64,000 bases of DNA from Acidobacteriota bacterium (GTDB taxonomy: Bacteria; Acidobacteriota; Thermoanaerobaculia; Multivoradales; JAHZIX01), in contig JAXHTF010000002.1 in assembly GCA_034211275.1 (NCBI GenBank), positions 62,001 to 126,000 on the forward strand, read 5' to 3'. Below the pieces are notes generated by a model. That model searched no databases and was not told the DNA's origin. It worked only from the letters and a program-made list of their open reading frames with translations. Made by a program: the position numbers and the translations under genes. Position 1 is the stretch's first letter; each line of letters opens with the position of its first letter. Of this stretch, positions 28,001 through 35,764 are shown piece by piece.

Positions 28001-28204
28001 CGGCTTGGCGGCCAGTGAGGGAGCCTCGCCTCGAGGAGGGCTGCCTGACTGCTCGGAGCCATTTGCCGGGGCTGTGTCCGGTGGCGGCCGGGAGATGAGC
28101 AAGAGCCCTACTCCCCCCAGGACCGCCAGCAGCAAGGCGCCTAGGAGGACGACTAGCGACCGAGGCGCCCCGTGGCGAGACCCTCGGTTCTGGCCTCCGC
28201 TCAC
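25031..28204 (-). CDS. Membrane-anchored TPR-CHAT protease-like protein
   Basis: The 1057-residue protein starts at GTG 28204, overlapping the stop of the anti-sigma gene. It has one N-terminal membrane helix (about 17-37), then a beta domain (about 75-165, resembling bacterial pre-peptidase or sugar-binding folds), about ten TPR units (about 170-560), a coiled-coil region (about 600-700) and a C-terminal CHAT domain. The CHAT caspase-like dyad is intact: His917 (ATHARVD) and Cys966 (LSACRSALG). TPR-CHAT proteins act as signal-gated proteases in several bacteria; the anchor suggests that the domain faces outward or is held at the membrane. Expression probably depends on the ECF sigma factor in the same operon. 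Confidence 0.9.
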   Translation of the reverse strand: MSGGQNRGSRHGAPRSLVVLLGALLLAVLGGVGLLLISRPPPDTAPANGSEQSGSPPRGEAPSLAAKPVPPRSLPRSPEQISVAEGEIHRYRLSLKAGDYCQLRVQQLGADVLLVLLGPSGVELARTDSPNGRRGGEEVAVVADTAGEHVLQIHGASTGEYRIELVAQRPATDEDRRRAEALAQLQRGELLRQAGRMDEAEAFLATALEGFRGLGDPGPETQAREADALDRLARCAQAQGHQQEALKLQRQAVDALPETAPPEQRSAALARLGLLTFELGDLDAAVAAWRRALPLRPAEEDPAGRGRLLHNLGHAHQRRGEAQRALEAYEEALELHRQAAHRRGEAETLHNLGVLEEGLGEVERAHRHLAAAAEVWRKLGNASAHARTLDRLGLLELASGDAGRAAERFTQALDLRPSNNSPEAAVSLANLALARRHQGRSDEAMDLQRQALEIFIAVGDPLGEARCRENLGHLERHGGRLEHALEEHRRALDLYRRLRDPAGESSALYALALDFQATGQSAESLEAIGAALDLLEDQRDLIDAAALRRAFFATVEERYELAVELLMEQARAEPHQDWAWRALAASERARSRSLLDALSVPRGKARGIRSVGASPPSEEANTRLAEREATLAARLSATARLRTELLAASSGNGAALARIEIEIEELARQLDDARGKIARRQESPNTAQSLAANELARWVGAEEILLEFHLGREESYLWILDQQRGAPRLTTHTLPPVRRFADLARRAHELLASSHRREAEGALRPVLCQLSRELLAPVAEHLDSKRVLVVADGPLLYLPFGALPDPRSGGPCEQAPPLLAHQPVVSLPSLSSRRAAAERPGTPPEESLAILADPAFEPGEPGAAAGPPRLPGTRREAQRIADLAPQPPFLALGTEARKELFTSSALTPYRWLHLATHARVDEDRPELSSLLLAQRDDAGRAVDGQLLLHEIAGLELRSRLVTLSACRSALGREVRGEGLVGLTGAFLQAGAQQVLVSLWDVSDDATAELMSRFYRGLLQQRLPPEEALREAQLALLAEPRWRAPYHWAGFVLYGQPP

Positions 28205-29070
28205 GGCTCGGGCGAGTGCTCCGGCGGGGCGATGAGCAGCAGAGGATAGGTGGCCAAGGGTTCCTCTTCGCCCTTGGCGTAGAGCCGCAGGCGGTGCTCG
28301 CCGAGGCTCGGCGGTTGGGGGATGAAGCTCAGCCGTAGCGCACCCAACTCCTGCAGTTCGAGGTCATCGAGGGTTAGCCAGGGGGTTCCCTCGGCATCGT
28401 GAATCTCCACCCGATAGGAGCTGGCGGCGGGCTCCACCGGTGGGGTGAGGAAGACCATGGCGCGCCGGCTGGCAGGGAGAGTTGGCGGCGTTGCGTCCTC
28501 GTTCCGGGTCAGGGCATCGAGGTAGAGGACTGCTGGATTTGCCTGGGGAGCGGAGAGGTCGGCAACCTGGTCTTCCAGGGTCTGTTCCTGCTCGGACAGT
28601 TGGGCGACCCAGATTCCAAGCCCCACTACCGCTGCGGCGAGCACCGCGGCGAGGCGGGGGATCCAAGCGCGGGCGCGGCCATCCGCCGGGGGACGATTGC
28701 GGGAAGGACTCGGCGCCGAAGCGGCCGCGGGAGCCTCGGAGGAATCCTCCTCCTCGGCGAGGCGCGCCCGCAGGTCCCGCCAGGCGGCGGCGGTGGCATA
28801 GTCTGCGGTGGCATGGTCTGCGGTGGAATAGTCCGCCGGCTCCTCGCTGTCGCTGGCAGGACCTTTCAGCTCTTCCAGCGCTTCCAGGTCCACCAGCGCC
28901 GCGGTGCAGGCGCGACAGGCCACCAGGTGCTCGCGCACTGCCGCGGCCTCTTCCGGGTCCAGCTCCTGATCCCAGTAGCGCAGCAGCAGGGCGGGCTCGG
29001 GGTGGGGCGGCTGGCCGCCGGGAGAAGCCTCGATGAGCTCTGCCAAGAGGGTTTCCAGATCTTGGGTCAT
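28201..29070 (-). CDS. Anti-sigma factor with zinc-finger (ZAS) domain
   Basis: The 289-residue protein starts at ATG 29070, overlapping the sigma gene stop. Near residues 35-60 it has the HX3CX2C zinc signature (HLVACRAC) of ZAS anti-sigma factors. A run of TAD repeats (DYSTADHATADYATA) follows, then a membrane helix at about 145-165 and a periplasmic beta-rich domain to the end (ASSYRVEIHDAEGTPW), which could sense the signal. It should hold the ECF factor at the membrane. Its stop overlaps the CHAT start by four bases. Confidence 0.88.
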   Translation of the reverse strand: MTQDLETLLAELIEASPGGQPPHPEPALLLRYWDQELDPEEAAAVREHLVACRACTAALVDLEALEELKGPASDSEEPADYSTADHATADYATAAAWRDLRARLAEEEDSSEAPAAASAPSPSRNRPPADGRARAWIPRLAAVLAAAVVGLGIWVAQLSEQEQTLEDQVADLSAPQANPAVLYLDALTRNEDATPPTLPASRRAMVFLTPPVEPAASSYRVEIHDAEGTPWLTLDDLELQELGALRLSFIPQPPSLGEHRLRLYAKGEEEPLATYPLLLIAPPEHSPEP

Positions 29071-29717
29071 CCCCGTGCCTCCTCGCCGACGGCGCCCGTC
29101 CGCAGCCGATCCGCCAGCTTTCCTCGCGCTTGGAAGAGATGGGCCTTGACGGTTTGAATCGAGACCTGCATGACCCGGGCGATCTCCCGGTACTTGAGGC
29201 CGTGATCGACCCGCAGCAGCAGGCAGTGACGCATGCGCTCCGGCAGCTCCGCCATGGCGCCGGCCACCGCCTGGCGCCGCTCCGCCACCAGCACGCCGTC
29301 CAGCTGCTCGGCGTCGGAGGCCCACAACGTGGTCGCTTCCACGGCATCTTGGCTCACTTCTTCCCCGCTGCGTTTGGCGGCGCTCAGGGCGCGCCGGTGT
29401 TTGAGATAGGTGGTGGTGGCGATGCGGAAGAGCCAGGTGCCGAAGCGCGCCTCGGGGCGCCAGTCCGCCAGACCGCGGTAAAGGTTGAGGAAGGTCTCTT
29501 GGGTCAGGTCCAGGCGATCCTCCGGTGCCACGCCGCGGCGGGCGAAGAAGCGCTCCACGGGGCGGTGGAAGCGTTCGAAGATCTTGCGGAAGGCCGCCTC
29601 CCGTTCTCCGGCTTGGAATTCGGCCACCCAGCGCAGGATTCGCGCTTCGTCCTGCTCCGAGCCGGGGGCCGGCTTCGTGGGCACGGGGGGTCGGGCTCCT
29701 GGATCGTGGAGACTCAT
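29067..29717 (-). CDS. ECF-family RNA polymerase sigma factor
   Basis: The 216-residue protein has sigma region 2 at about 40-110 (FERFHRPVERFFARRG, DLTQETFLNLYR, GTWLFRIATTTYLKHRR) and region 4 at about 150-205 (LPERMRHCLLLRVDHGLKYREIARVMQVSIQTVKAHLFQAR), the helix-turn-helix that binds the -35 element. An N-terminal tail of about 25 Pro-rich residues precedes region 2. It heads an operon with its anti-sigma factor and a CHAT protein, all with 4-base overlaps. No target promoter can be assigned from this window. Confidence 0.95.
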   Translation of the reverse strand: MSLHDPGARPPVPTKPAPGSEQDEARILRWVAEFQAGEREAAFRKIFERFHRPVERFFARRGVAPEDRLDLTQETFLNLYRGLADWRPEARFGTWLFRIATTTYLKHRRALSAAKRSGEEVSQDAVEATTLWASDAEQLDGVLVAERRQAVAGAMAELPERMRHCLLLRVDHGLKYREIARVMQVSIQTVKAHLFQARGKLADRLRTGAVGEEARG

Positions 29718-29811
29718 CGAGGTTCAGCTCTCGGGTTGGCCTCCAGTATGCCGCAATCTGCGGCGGCCTGTCATGGGGGCCACTCATCGGGGGCCACTCA
29801 TCGGGTCCCAA

Positions 29812-30708
29812 CTATTGGTCGCTGGCGAGGAGCTCCTCCAGGGATATAGAGGCCGAGGGGTAGTCCCGGACGTCCTGGCGGTAGGTGCCCTGGAAGTCGG
29901 CGCGGTCGTAGTTGGCGAGAGCGGTGCGGAACATGCGGTCGCGGCTCTCCCAGCGGTCGCGGGTGGCCGGGTAGGCGCCGATGCGGGCTTGGTCGTCGTG
30001 GGAGAGGTGGAGGGCGTGGCCCTGCTGGATGCGCTCTAGACCGGCGCCGAGGGTCAGGCGGCTGATCATGTCCTGATCCTCCCAGCCCCAGCCGTGGAGC
30101 TCGGCGTTGTAGCCGTCGATGCGCAGAAAATCTTCGCGCCGTACCATCAGCAGCCCCGGCGCCTGGCGGGTGCCGTCCTCGGCATCTTCCTCGTGGTCGA
30201 GGATCTCCAGCTCGCGGCCGTCGGCGGTGCGCAGACGCAGCTGGTAGCCGAAGCGCACCACGTGGCCGGCGCGGCGGGAGTTCTGCTCCGACTCGCGAAC
30301 CCCGGCGAGAGTGGCGAACGTGCCCGGACGCTGGTGCAGGCGGTGGAGCAGGCCGGCGATCACCGCCGGCTCCACCACGATGTCGCAGTCGCAGAAGAAG
30401 AGGAAGGGGTGCTTCGTGGCGCCGGCGCCGAGGTTTTGAGCGCGGGCTTTGTGGAAGTAGCGCTGGGGGCCGGCGTCGACGATGCGGACGTTCTCCAGCT
30501 CTTGCTTCCCGTGGCGGACGGCCTCCTCCAGTTGCTCCGCGAGGAGCCCGCGGTCACCGCCGAAGTTGACCACCGTCACGTCCCCATCGGAGGGCACCAT
30601 GCCCTCGACGGGCTCGGTCCTTCCGATGGATCGGGCGGCGGCGGCGAGGGCGGGAAGGGCGCGGCCGAGCTCGCGGCGGTCCCGCCAGGTGACGACGATG
30701 GAGAGCAT
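29812..30708 (-). CDS. Family 2 (galactosyltransferase-like) glycosyltransferase
   Basis: The 298-residue protein has a GT-A fold. A start of SIVVTWRDRREL is followed by the metal-binding acidic motif CDCDIVV (about 127-133) and, near residue 205, GWGWEDQDM, the acceptor-side motif of galactosyltransferase-like family 2 enzymes. It has no membrane helix, so it acts in the cytoplasm. It lies downstream of the split transketolase genes on the same strand with 27 bp between them, suggesting a joint role in making or attaching an unusual sugar. Donor and acceptor are unknown. Confidence 0.82.
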   Translation of the reverse strand: MLSIVVTWRDRRELGRALPALAAAARSIGRTEPVEGMVPSDGDVTVVNFGGDRGLLAEQLEEAVRHGKQELENVRIVDAGPQRYFHKARAQNLGAGATKHPFLFFCDCDIVVEPAVIAGLLHRLHQRPGTFATLAGVRESEQNSRRAGHVVRFGYQLRLRTADGRELEILDHEEDAEDGTRQAPGLLMVRREDFLRIDGYNAELHGWGWEDQDMISRLTLGAGLERIQQGHALHLSHDDQARIGAYPATRDRWESRDRMFRTALANYDRADFQGTYRQDVRDYPSASISLEELLASDQ

Positions 30709-30735
30709 CTTCGAAGAGTCGGGGCTTCGGGGCCG

Positions 30736-31659
30736 CTAGGAGTTCTCGAGGTAGGGCAGAATCTGCCGGGCCAGGCCTTCGGCGTCGAGGCCGCCGAGGG
30801 CCAGGAGGTCGTCGTCGTCGCCCGACTTGCCGGACCAGGAGCGGGGCCAGCCGAGGGGGATGATGCGGGTTGGCAGGGCTCGTTCCTGGAGCAGGCTGGC
30901 GAGGCCGCCGAATCCATAGTGATCCTCCACCACCAGGAGCGTCTCGACCCCCGCCAGGGCCTCTTCCAGGCCCTTCGGCAGCGGCGCGACCCGAGCCAGG
31001 TGGAGTTGCCCCAGGCTGTGGCCCCGACCTTCCAACCAACGGCGGGCGGCGGCGGCGAGGTGGGAGCCGAGACCGCAGCCGGCGAGGGCGATGCGCGGGG
31101 CATGGTCTCCGGGGCCTCCGGCGAGCCAGCGCAGGGGGGCGGCGACGCCGGGAAAGTCCTCCAACGGGCGGCGGGGCAGGCGCAAGTAGCCGGGCTCGCT
31201 GCCGGCCAGCAGCTGCCCGGCGGCGAGGCGCACTTCCTGCGGCCCCGCCGGCGCCCACACTTGCAGCCGCGGCAGCGAGGCCATCAGTGCCAGGTCGTTG
31301 AAGGCGGCGTGGGTTTTGCCGTTGCGGCTGGCGCAGCCGCCGCTGTGGGAGCCCACCAGCACCACCGGCTGCCCCGCCTGGCTGAGCCCCACCCGCACCT
31401 GATCGTAGGCCCGATAGCAGAGGAAGGCGGCGAAGGAGAAGACGAAGGGGCGCAGCCCACAGCGGGCCATGCCGGCGGCGACGGAGACCATGGCTTGTTC
31501 GGCGATGCCCGCCATGACGAAGCGCCGGGGGTGCTCGCCGGCGAAGTGATGGGCACCGTCGGAATCCGCCAGGTCGCCGTCGAGAACCCAGATGCGGGGG
31601 TCCTGGTGGGCTTCCTCGGCGAGGAAGCGGCCGCAGTGGTCCGCCAGGCGCAGGGTCAT
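30736..31659 (-). CDS. Transketolase, C-terminal half subunit
   Basis: The 307-residue protein corresponds to the pyrimidine-binding and C-terminal domains of transketolase. The catalytic Glu of the thiamine site lies in GIAEQAMVSVAAGMA (about 52-66), followed by the conserved aromatic patch (FSFAAFLCYRAYDQ) and SHSGGCASRNGKTHAAFNDLALM. Such half-size pairs are common in archaea and in biosynthetic clusters. It acts with the N-terminal half encoded 45 bp upstream; the active site forms between them. The pair may feed pentose metabolism or make a special sugar for the neighbouring glycosyltransferases. Confidence 0.92.
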   Translation of the reverse strand: MTLRLADHCGRFLAEEAHQDPRIWVLDGDLADSDGAHHFAGEHPRRFVMAGIAEQAMVSVAAGMARCGLRPFVFSFAAFLCYRAYDQVRVGLSQAGQPVVLVGSHSGGCASRNGKTHAAFNDLALMASLPRLQVWAPAGPQEVRLAAGQLLAGSEPGYLRLPRRPLEDFPGVAAPLRWLAGGPGDHAPRIALAGCGLGSHLAAAARRWLEGRGHSLGQLHLARVAPLPKGLEEALAGVETLLVVEDHYGFGGLASLLQERALPTRIIPLGWPRSWSGKSGDDDDLLALGGLDAEGLARQILPYLENS

Positions 31660-31704
31660 GACGGCAAGGAGCTCATGGCTGAGGAGCTCATGGTTGGTGG
31701 AGCC

Positions 31705-32553
31705 TCATGACAGGCCGGCGAGCATGCGGTGGTGCTCCTCCTGGGTCACCGTGGTGCAATGGAAGCGGAGCGGGTCGGCTTCCGCCAAGGGGACGCCCTT
31801 GCCTTTGACGGTGCGGGCCACCACCGCCGCCGGGCTTCTCGCTCCGGGCTCCTCGCTGCTCGTGATGATCTGGTCGAAGACTTGCGCCAGGTTGCCGTGG
31901 TCGTGGCCGTCCACCTCCGTCACCCGCCACCCGAAGGCCCGCAGCTTGGCCGGCAGATCGGGCACCGGGCATGGATCGCCTTGGGGTGCCCAACCGTACT
32001 CCTGGTAGCCGTTGGCGTCGATCACCGCGGTGAGGTTGGTGAGGCCCAGCCGGGCAGCGAGCATCGCCGCTTCCCACACCTGGCCTTCTTGGCACTCCCC
32101 GTCCCCCAACACTACCCACACCTGGGGCAGCGAGCGAGGCGCCGCTTCCGGCTGCTGCTCGCGCAGCGCCAGCGCCATGCCCACCCCCACCGACAGGCCC
32201 TGCCCCAGCGAGCCGGTGGAGAACTCCACCTCCGGTAGCTCGGCGACGTCGGGGTGGCCCTCCAGCGGCGAGGTGGCGGTGCCGTAGCCGGCCAGCGGGT
32301 GGTGGTAGAAGCCAAGGCGGCGCTGAACCGCGTAGAGGGCGAGGGCGGCGTGGCCTTTGGAGAGGATCAAGCGATCCCGATGGGGATCTTCGGGGTGGTC
32401 CGGGAAGATCCGGAGCTGACAGCGGTAGAGGGTGAGGAGGAGGTCGAGAACGCTGAGGGTGCCCCCGTAGTGGCCGCCGCCGCAATCGTAGAGAGCCTGA
32501 AGGATCTCCCGCCGCAACTCCGTCGCCTCCGCCGCCAGAGTGGCGAGATCCAT
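31705..32553 (-). CDS. Transketolase, N-terminal half subunit
   Basis: The 282-residue protein is the diphosphate-binding half of transketolase. It has CGGGHYGGTLSVLDLL near the start, DRLILSKGHAALALYA, GSLGQGLSVGVGMALA, and the thiamine diphosphate and metal motif GDGECQEGQVWEAAMLA near residues 145-160 ending in Asn (ANGYQEYG). I chose ATG 32553 because the family normally starts a few residues before this helix; an upstream ATG at 32658 would add 35 residues with no family match. It lies divergent to the dehydrogenase-like gene, with 177 bp between starts for two promoters. Confidence 0.92.
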   Translation of the reverse strand: MDLATLAAEATELRREILQALYDCGGGHYGGTLSVLDLLLTLYRCQLRIFPDHPEDPHRDRLILSKGHAALALYAVQRRLGFYHHPLAGYGTATSPLEGHPDVAELPEVEFSTGSLGQGLSVGVGMALALREQQPEAAPRSLPQVWVVLGDGECQEGQVWEAAMLAARLGLTNLTAVIDANGYQEYGWAPQGDPCPVPDLPAKLRAFGWRVTEVDGHDHGNLAQVFDQIITSSEEPGARSPAAVVARTVKGKGVPLAEADPLRFHCTTVTQEEHHRMLAGLS

Positions 32554-32730
32554 GGGATGGGTCCGTGGGTTGCGGGAACCGCGCGGCTGCAGGGTGGGGA
32601 CAGGCTTCACTCGACCCTCGGGGCGGTTGTAGTAGATAATGACTATGTCAACTGTCAATTATAGCATGCAGCGACTTCCCACCTTCCCCCGTTTCCCCTG
32701 CGTTGGAGCCCCGTTCTGCGGGCGTTTCTG

Positions 32731-33798
32731 ATGGCGCGGGTCCTGCTCATCGGCCTCGGCGATCTCGGTCGCCGGCTGGCTTTGGGGCTGGCGGCGGCGC
32801 CGGAGGTGGGGGAGCTGGTCCTCGCCGGCCGCCGCGAGGAGGACGGCCGGGCCTTCGCCGCGCTGGCGGCGGCCTGCGGCCGAGCGCGGGTGCGATTTGT
32901 CTACGCCGACGCGGCGCAGGAGGCGGAGCTCGAGGCCCTGCTGCGGAAGGAACAGCCCCAGCTGGTGGTGCAGGCGGCGTCCGGCGCCTCCCCGTGGGCG
33001 GCTCCCGGCTCCGACGCTCCGGCGGCGCAGGCGCTGCTCGCGGCGGGTTTCGCGGCGCAGCTTCCGGCGCATCTGCCGCTGGTGCGCCACGTGATGCGTG
33101 CGGTGCGGGCCAGTGGCCTGGCGGTGCCGGTGGTCAATGCGGCCTTCCCGGACTTCACCCATTCCATTCTCGCCGCCGAAGGGCTGGCCCCGACGGTGGG
33201 TATCGGCAACGCGGGGATGATCCGGGCGCGGGTGGTGGCGGAGCTGCGGCGCCGCGGTGAGGAAGAGCTGGAGCCGCGGCTGAAGGTGCTGGCCCACCAT
33301 GCTCACCTGACGCCGGTGGTGCTGGCCCAGCCGCTGCCGGAGGGTTGTACCCAGCCGCGAATCTACATCGGTGAGGATGGGCAGCGGCGCGACGAGCTGG
33401 CCTTCAGCGGTCCCCCTTTGCCGTCCCGACGGGAGCTCAACGCCCTGCCGGCGGCCAGCGGGCTGCCGATCCTGCGGGCGCTGCTGGGGGGGCCGGAGCT
33501 GCGCACCTCGGCGCCGGGCCCCGGGGGCCTTCCCGGGGGCTATCCGGTGAGGGTGAGTGCCGCAGGAGTGGAGCTCGACCTGCCGGCGGTCATCGACCTC
33601 GAGGAGGCCTTGGCCTATCAATGGGAGAGCGCCCGCGTGGACGGCGTCGAGCGCCTGGACGCCGATGGCACGGTGCATTTCACCGCCGCCGCCCGCCGGG
33701 CCCTGGAGCCTTTCGCCCCGGCCCTCACCGAGCCCCTGGCCCCCGGCGAGGCGGAGGGTCGGTTGGGGCTTCTGCGGCAGCTCCTCGGCTCGGCGTGA
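32731..33798 (+). CDS. Saccharopine-dehydrogenase-like NAD(P)-binding protein
   Basis: The 355-residue protein begins with a Rossmann strand and the dinucleotide motif GLGDLG (residues 8-13), then LAGRREED and VRFVYADAAQEAELEALL, the order seen in saccharopine-dehydrogenase-like proteins. The second half has no clear catalytic motif. These proteins often act as reductases or dehydrogenases on amino-acid-like substrates. It lies seven bases upstream of the asparagine-synthetase-like gene, so the two are co-translated and likely act on one intermediate. The substrate is not predictable. Confidence 0.7.
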   Translation: MARVLLIGLGDLGRRLALGLAAAPEVGELVLAGRREEDGRAFAALAAACGRARVRFVYADAAQEAELEALLRKEQPQLVVQAASGASPWAAPGSDAPAAQALLAAGFAAQLPAHLPLVRHVMRAVRASGLAVPVVNAAFPDFTHSILAAEGLAPTVGIGNAGMIRARVVAELRRRGEEELEPRLKVLAHHAHLTPVVLAQPLPEGCTQPRIYIGEDGQRRDELAFSGPPLPSRRELNALPAASGLPILRALLGGPELRTSAPGPGGLPGGYPVRVSAAGVELDLPAVIDLEEALAYQWESARVDGVERLDADGTVHFTAAARRALEPFAPALTEPLAPGEAEGRLGLLRQLLGSA

Positions 33799-33805
33799 GC
33801 GTTTC

Positions 33806-35764
33806 GTGAGCGCTTCCCCCAATCTGCCGGCCTCGCTGCCGGGGTTGGCGCTACCGGGCTTGCCGCTGCCGCTCTTCGGGGCCTTCGCCCACCACTCCCG
33901 CGGGCGAGACCGGCTCACCCCGAATCATCTCCAGCCCTGGGTCGCGGCGTGGATTGGCGACGTGGACCCCAAGGATTGGTTCATCGACCAGGGAGCTGGG
34001 GTGGCTTTGCTGCGTCCGGAGGCGACGGCATTCCCGCAAGGTCCGGGCTCAGATGCGGGCGCTGAATCAGGACCGTGGGCGGCGCTGGCGATCCGGGGCA
34101 GCCTGCAGGCGATGGCGCTGGAAGCGCAGCCGCCGCCGGGATGGCCGGTGCCGGTGGCGCAGAGCGTCGCCACCGCATTGCTCTACCGCTTTTTGGATCG
34201 CGGCGAGGAGGCCCTGGCGGGACTGGGGGGAGACTTCTCCATCGCCCTCTGGGACGGTCGGCGCCGCCGGCTGCTGCTGACTCGAGACGCCCTGGGGCAA
34301 CGTTCCCTCTACTACCGCCGCGCCGGCGGGCTGACGGTGTTCTGCTCGGAGCCGGAGCCGCTGCTGCGGGCGCCGGGGCTGGGGGCCGAGCTGTCGGCGG
34401 AAAGCGCGTTCTGGTACCTGGCCTTCGGCACGCCGCCCCCCGGGCGAACCCTGGCGCGGGGGGTGGAGGTGCTGCCGGCGGCCCATCTGCTGAGCTGGCG
34501 GCCGGGGGCGGCGGCGCTGGAGCGGCGGTGGTGGACGCCGCTGGATCCCGAGTCGCCGGTGAAGGCGACGGAGGAGGTGATCGGGGAGATTCGCCGAAGC
34601 TTGGACACGGCGCTGTTGTCTGCCGTGGCGGATTCGGAGCCCTGGGGATTGCTGCTCTCCGGCGGGGTGGACTCGTCCTACCTGGGAGCCTGCGCGGTGG
34701 CCCACGGCCGGCCCCCGGAGGCGGCCCTGACCAGCGCCTTCGAGGAGCGCCACGGTCTCAACGAGACGGAGGTTGCGGCGGCGGTGGCGGGCTGGCTGCG
34801 AGTGCCCCACCGGCCGGTGACCCTGCGGGCGGCGGAGGGCTTAGAGCTGCTGCGGGAGGTGGTGCTGGCAGCGCCCATCCCCTGTGCGGCGTGGGCCGCC
34901 CTGACCCACCACCGGGTGCTGGCGGAGGCTCGAGAGCTGGGTCTGGAGCTCCTCGTCTCAGGATTGGGGGCGGACGAGGTCTTCGGCGGCTATGACCACT
35001 ACCGAGGCTACTACGCACGCTTCCTCCGCTTCCTCCGTCGCCAGTCGGTGCCGGCGGGGCTGGCGGAGGTCGAGCTGCCCTGGCAGGCGGAGGAGCAGTC
35101 CAGCCGGCGGGTCCTCTATCCGGGGGTGGCGCGCTTCTTCGACGATCCGTCGCTGCGCAAAGGATTGGAAGAGCCGTATCGGCGCTGGCAGTACGCCTCG
35201 CACCTGCGCTCCTTCTACCGCGAATGCCGTCGGCTGAAGCCGGAGGCCCACGCCATGGAGCTGATGGTGGCCCACGAATGCCAACATCGCATTCCGGAAA
35301 TCCTCTTCGGCAATTTCGAGCCCTTGGCGCGGGCCCACGGGGTGGAGGTTCGATATCCCTTCCTGCAGCCGGAGCTGGTGCAGTTGGTGGCGGGGCTGCG
35401 GGTGGAGGATCGCTACCGCACTGCCGGCGGGCGGTTCTCCCTGCGCTTGCGGGACCTCCAGCCGCGCTTCAAACACGCCATGCTCGAGGTGGCCCGGGGC
35501 CGGGTGCCGGAGGAGGTCGTGGATCGGCCCCGCAAGAGCTTCACCGCGCCCTTCGGCGGCTGGTTGTTCGACCAAGCTTTCGGCCCGGCGGTGATCGACG
35601 ACCTGCGGCGCAGCCCGTTCTGGAAGCTGGGGATCGTGCGCAAGGAGTGGCTGGAGCATATTCTGGAGCGCATCCAGCCCGGCCCCAACCCGTGGGTCTT
35701 CCAGCTCTGGGCGCTGGTCACCCTCGCCGGATGGTACGAGCGCTTCGTGGAGCCCGATCGCTAG
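33806..35764 (+). CDS. Asparagine-synthetase-like ATP-dependent amide ligase
   Basis: The 652-residue protein starts at GTG 33806, seven bases after the previous gene. Residues about 20-200 form a glutaminase-like class II fold (GDFSIALWD, LLLTRDALGQRSLYY), but the usual N-terminal nucleophile Cys2 is absent. The synthetase half has the ATP pyrophosphatase loop S285-GGVD-S290 and GLGADEVFGGYDHY, both intact. It can therefore activate a carboxylate as the adenylate, but probably uses free ammonia or an internal or other amine, as do beta-lactam synthetase and lasso-peptide cyclases. It shares its last four bases with the convergent gene. The substrate is unknown; the neighbouring genes suggest secondary metabolism. 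Confidence 0.85.
   Translation: MSASPNLPASLPGLALPGLPLPLFGAFAHHSRGRDRLTPNHLQPWVAAWIGDVDPKDWFIDQGAGVALLRPEATAFPQGPGSDAGAESGPWAALAIRGSLQAMALEAQPPPGWPVPVAQSVATALLYRFLDRGEEALAGLGGDFSIALWDGRRRRLLLTRDALGQRSLYYRRAGGLTVFCSEPEPLLRAPGLGAELSAESAFWYLAFGTPPPGRTLARGVEVLPAAHLLSWRPGAAALERRWWTPLDPESPVKATEEVIGEIRRSLDTALLSAVADSEPWGLLLSGGVDSSYLGACAVAHGRPPEAALTSAFEERHGLNETEVAAAVAGWLRVPHRPVTLRAAEGLELLREVVLAAPIPCAAWAALTHHRVLAEARELGLELLVSGLGADEVFGGYDHYRGYYARFLRFLRRQSVPAGLAEVELPWQAEEQSSRRVLYPGVARFFDDPSLRKGLEEPYRRWQYASHLRSFYRECRRLKPEAHAMELMVAHECQHRIPEILFGNFEPLARAHGVEVRYPFLQPELVQLVAGLRVEDRYRTAGGRFSLRLRDLQPRFKHAMLEVARGRVPEEVVDRPRKSFTAPFGGWLFDQAFGPAVIDDLRRSPFWKLGIVRKEWLEHILERIQPGPNPWVFQLWALVTLAGWYERFVEPDR

Noticed and set aside
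25031-28204. TPR-CHAT protein as part of a CRISPR type III-E (craspase) system
   Set aside because: No CRISPR array, gRAMP effector or cas gene is present; an ECF/anti-sigma operon and a membrane helix point elsewhere.
33806-35764. Asn-synthetase-like ligase as a lasso-peptide cyclase
   Set aside because: No leader-binding protein, B2 protease or lasso precursor nearby, and the convergent and upstream genes do not fit a lasso cluster.
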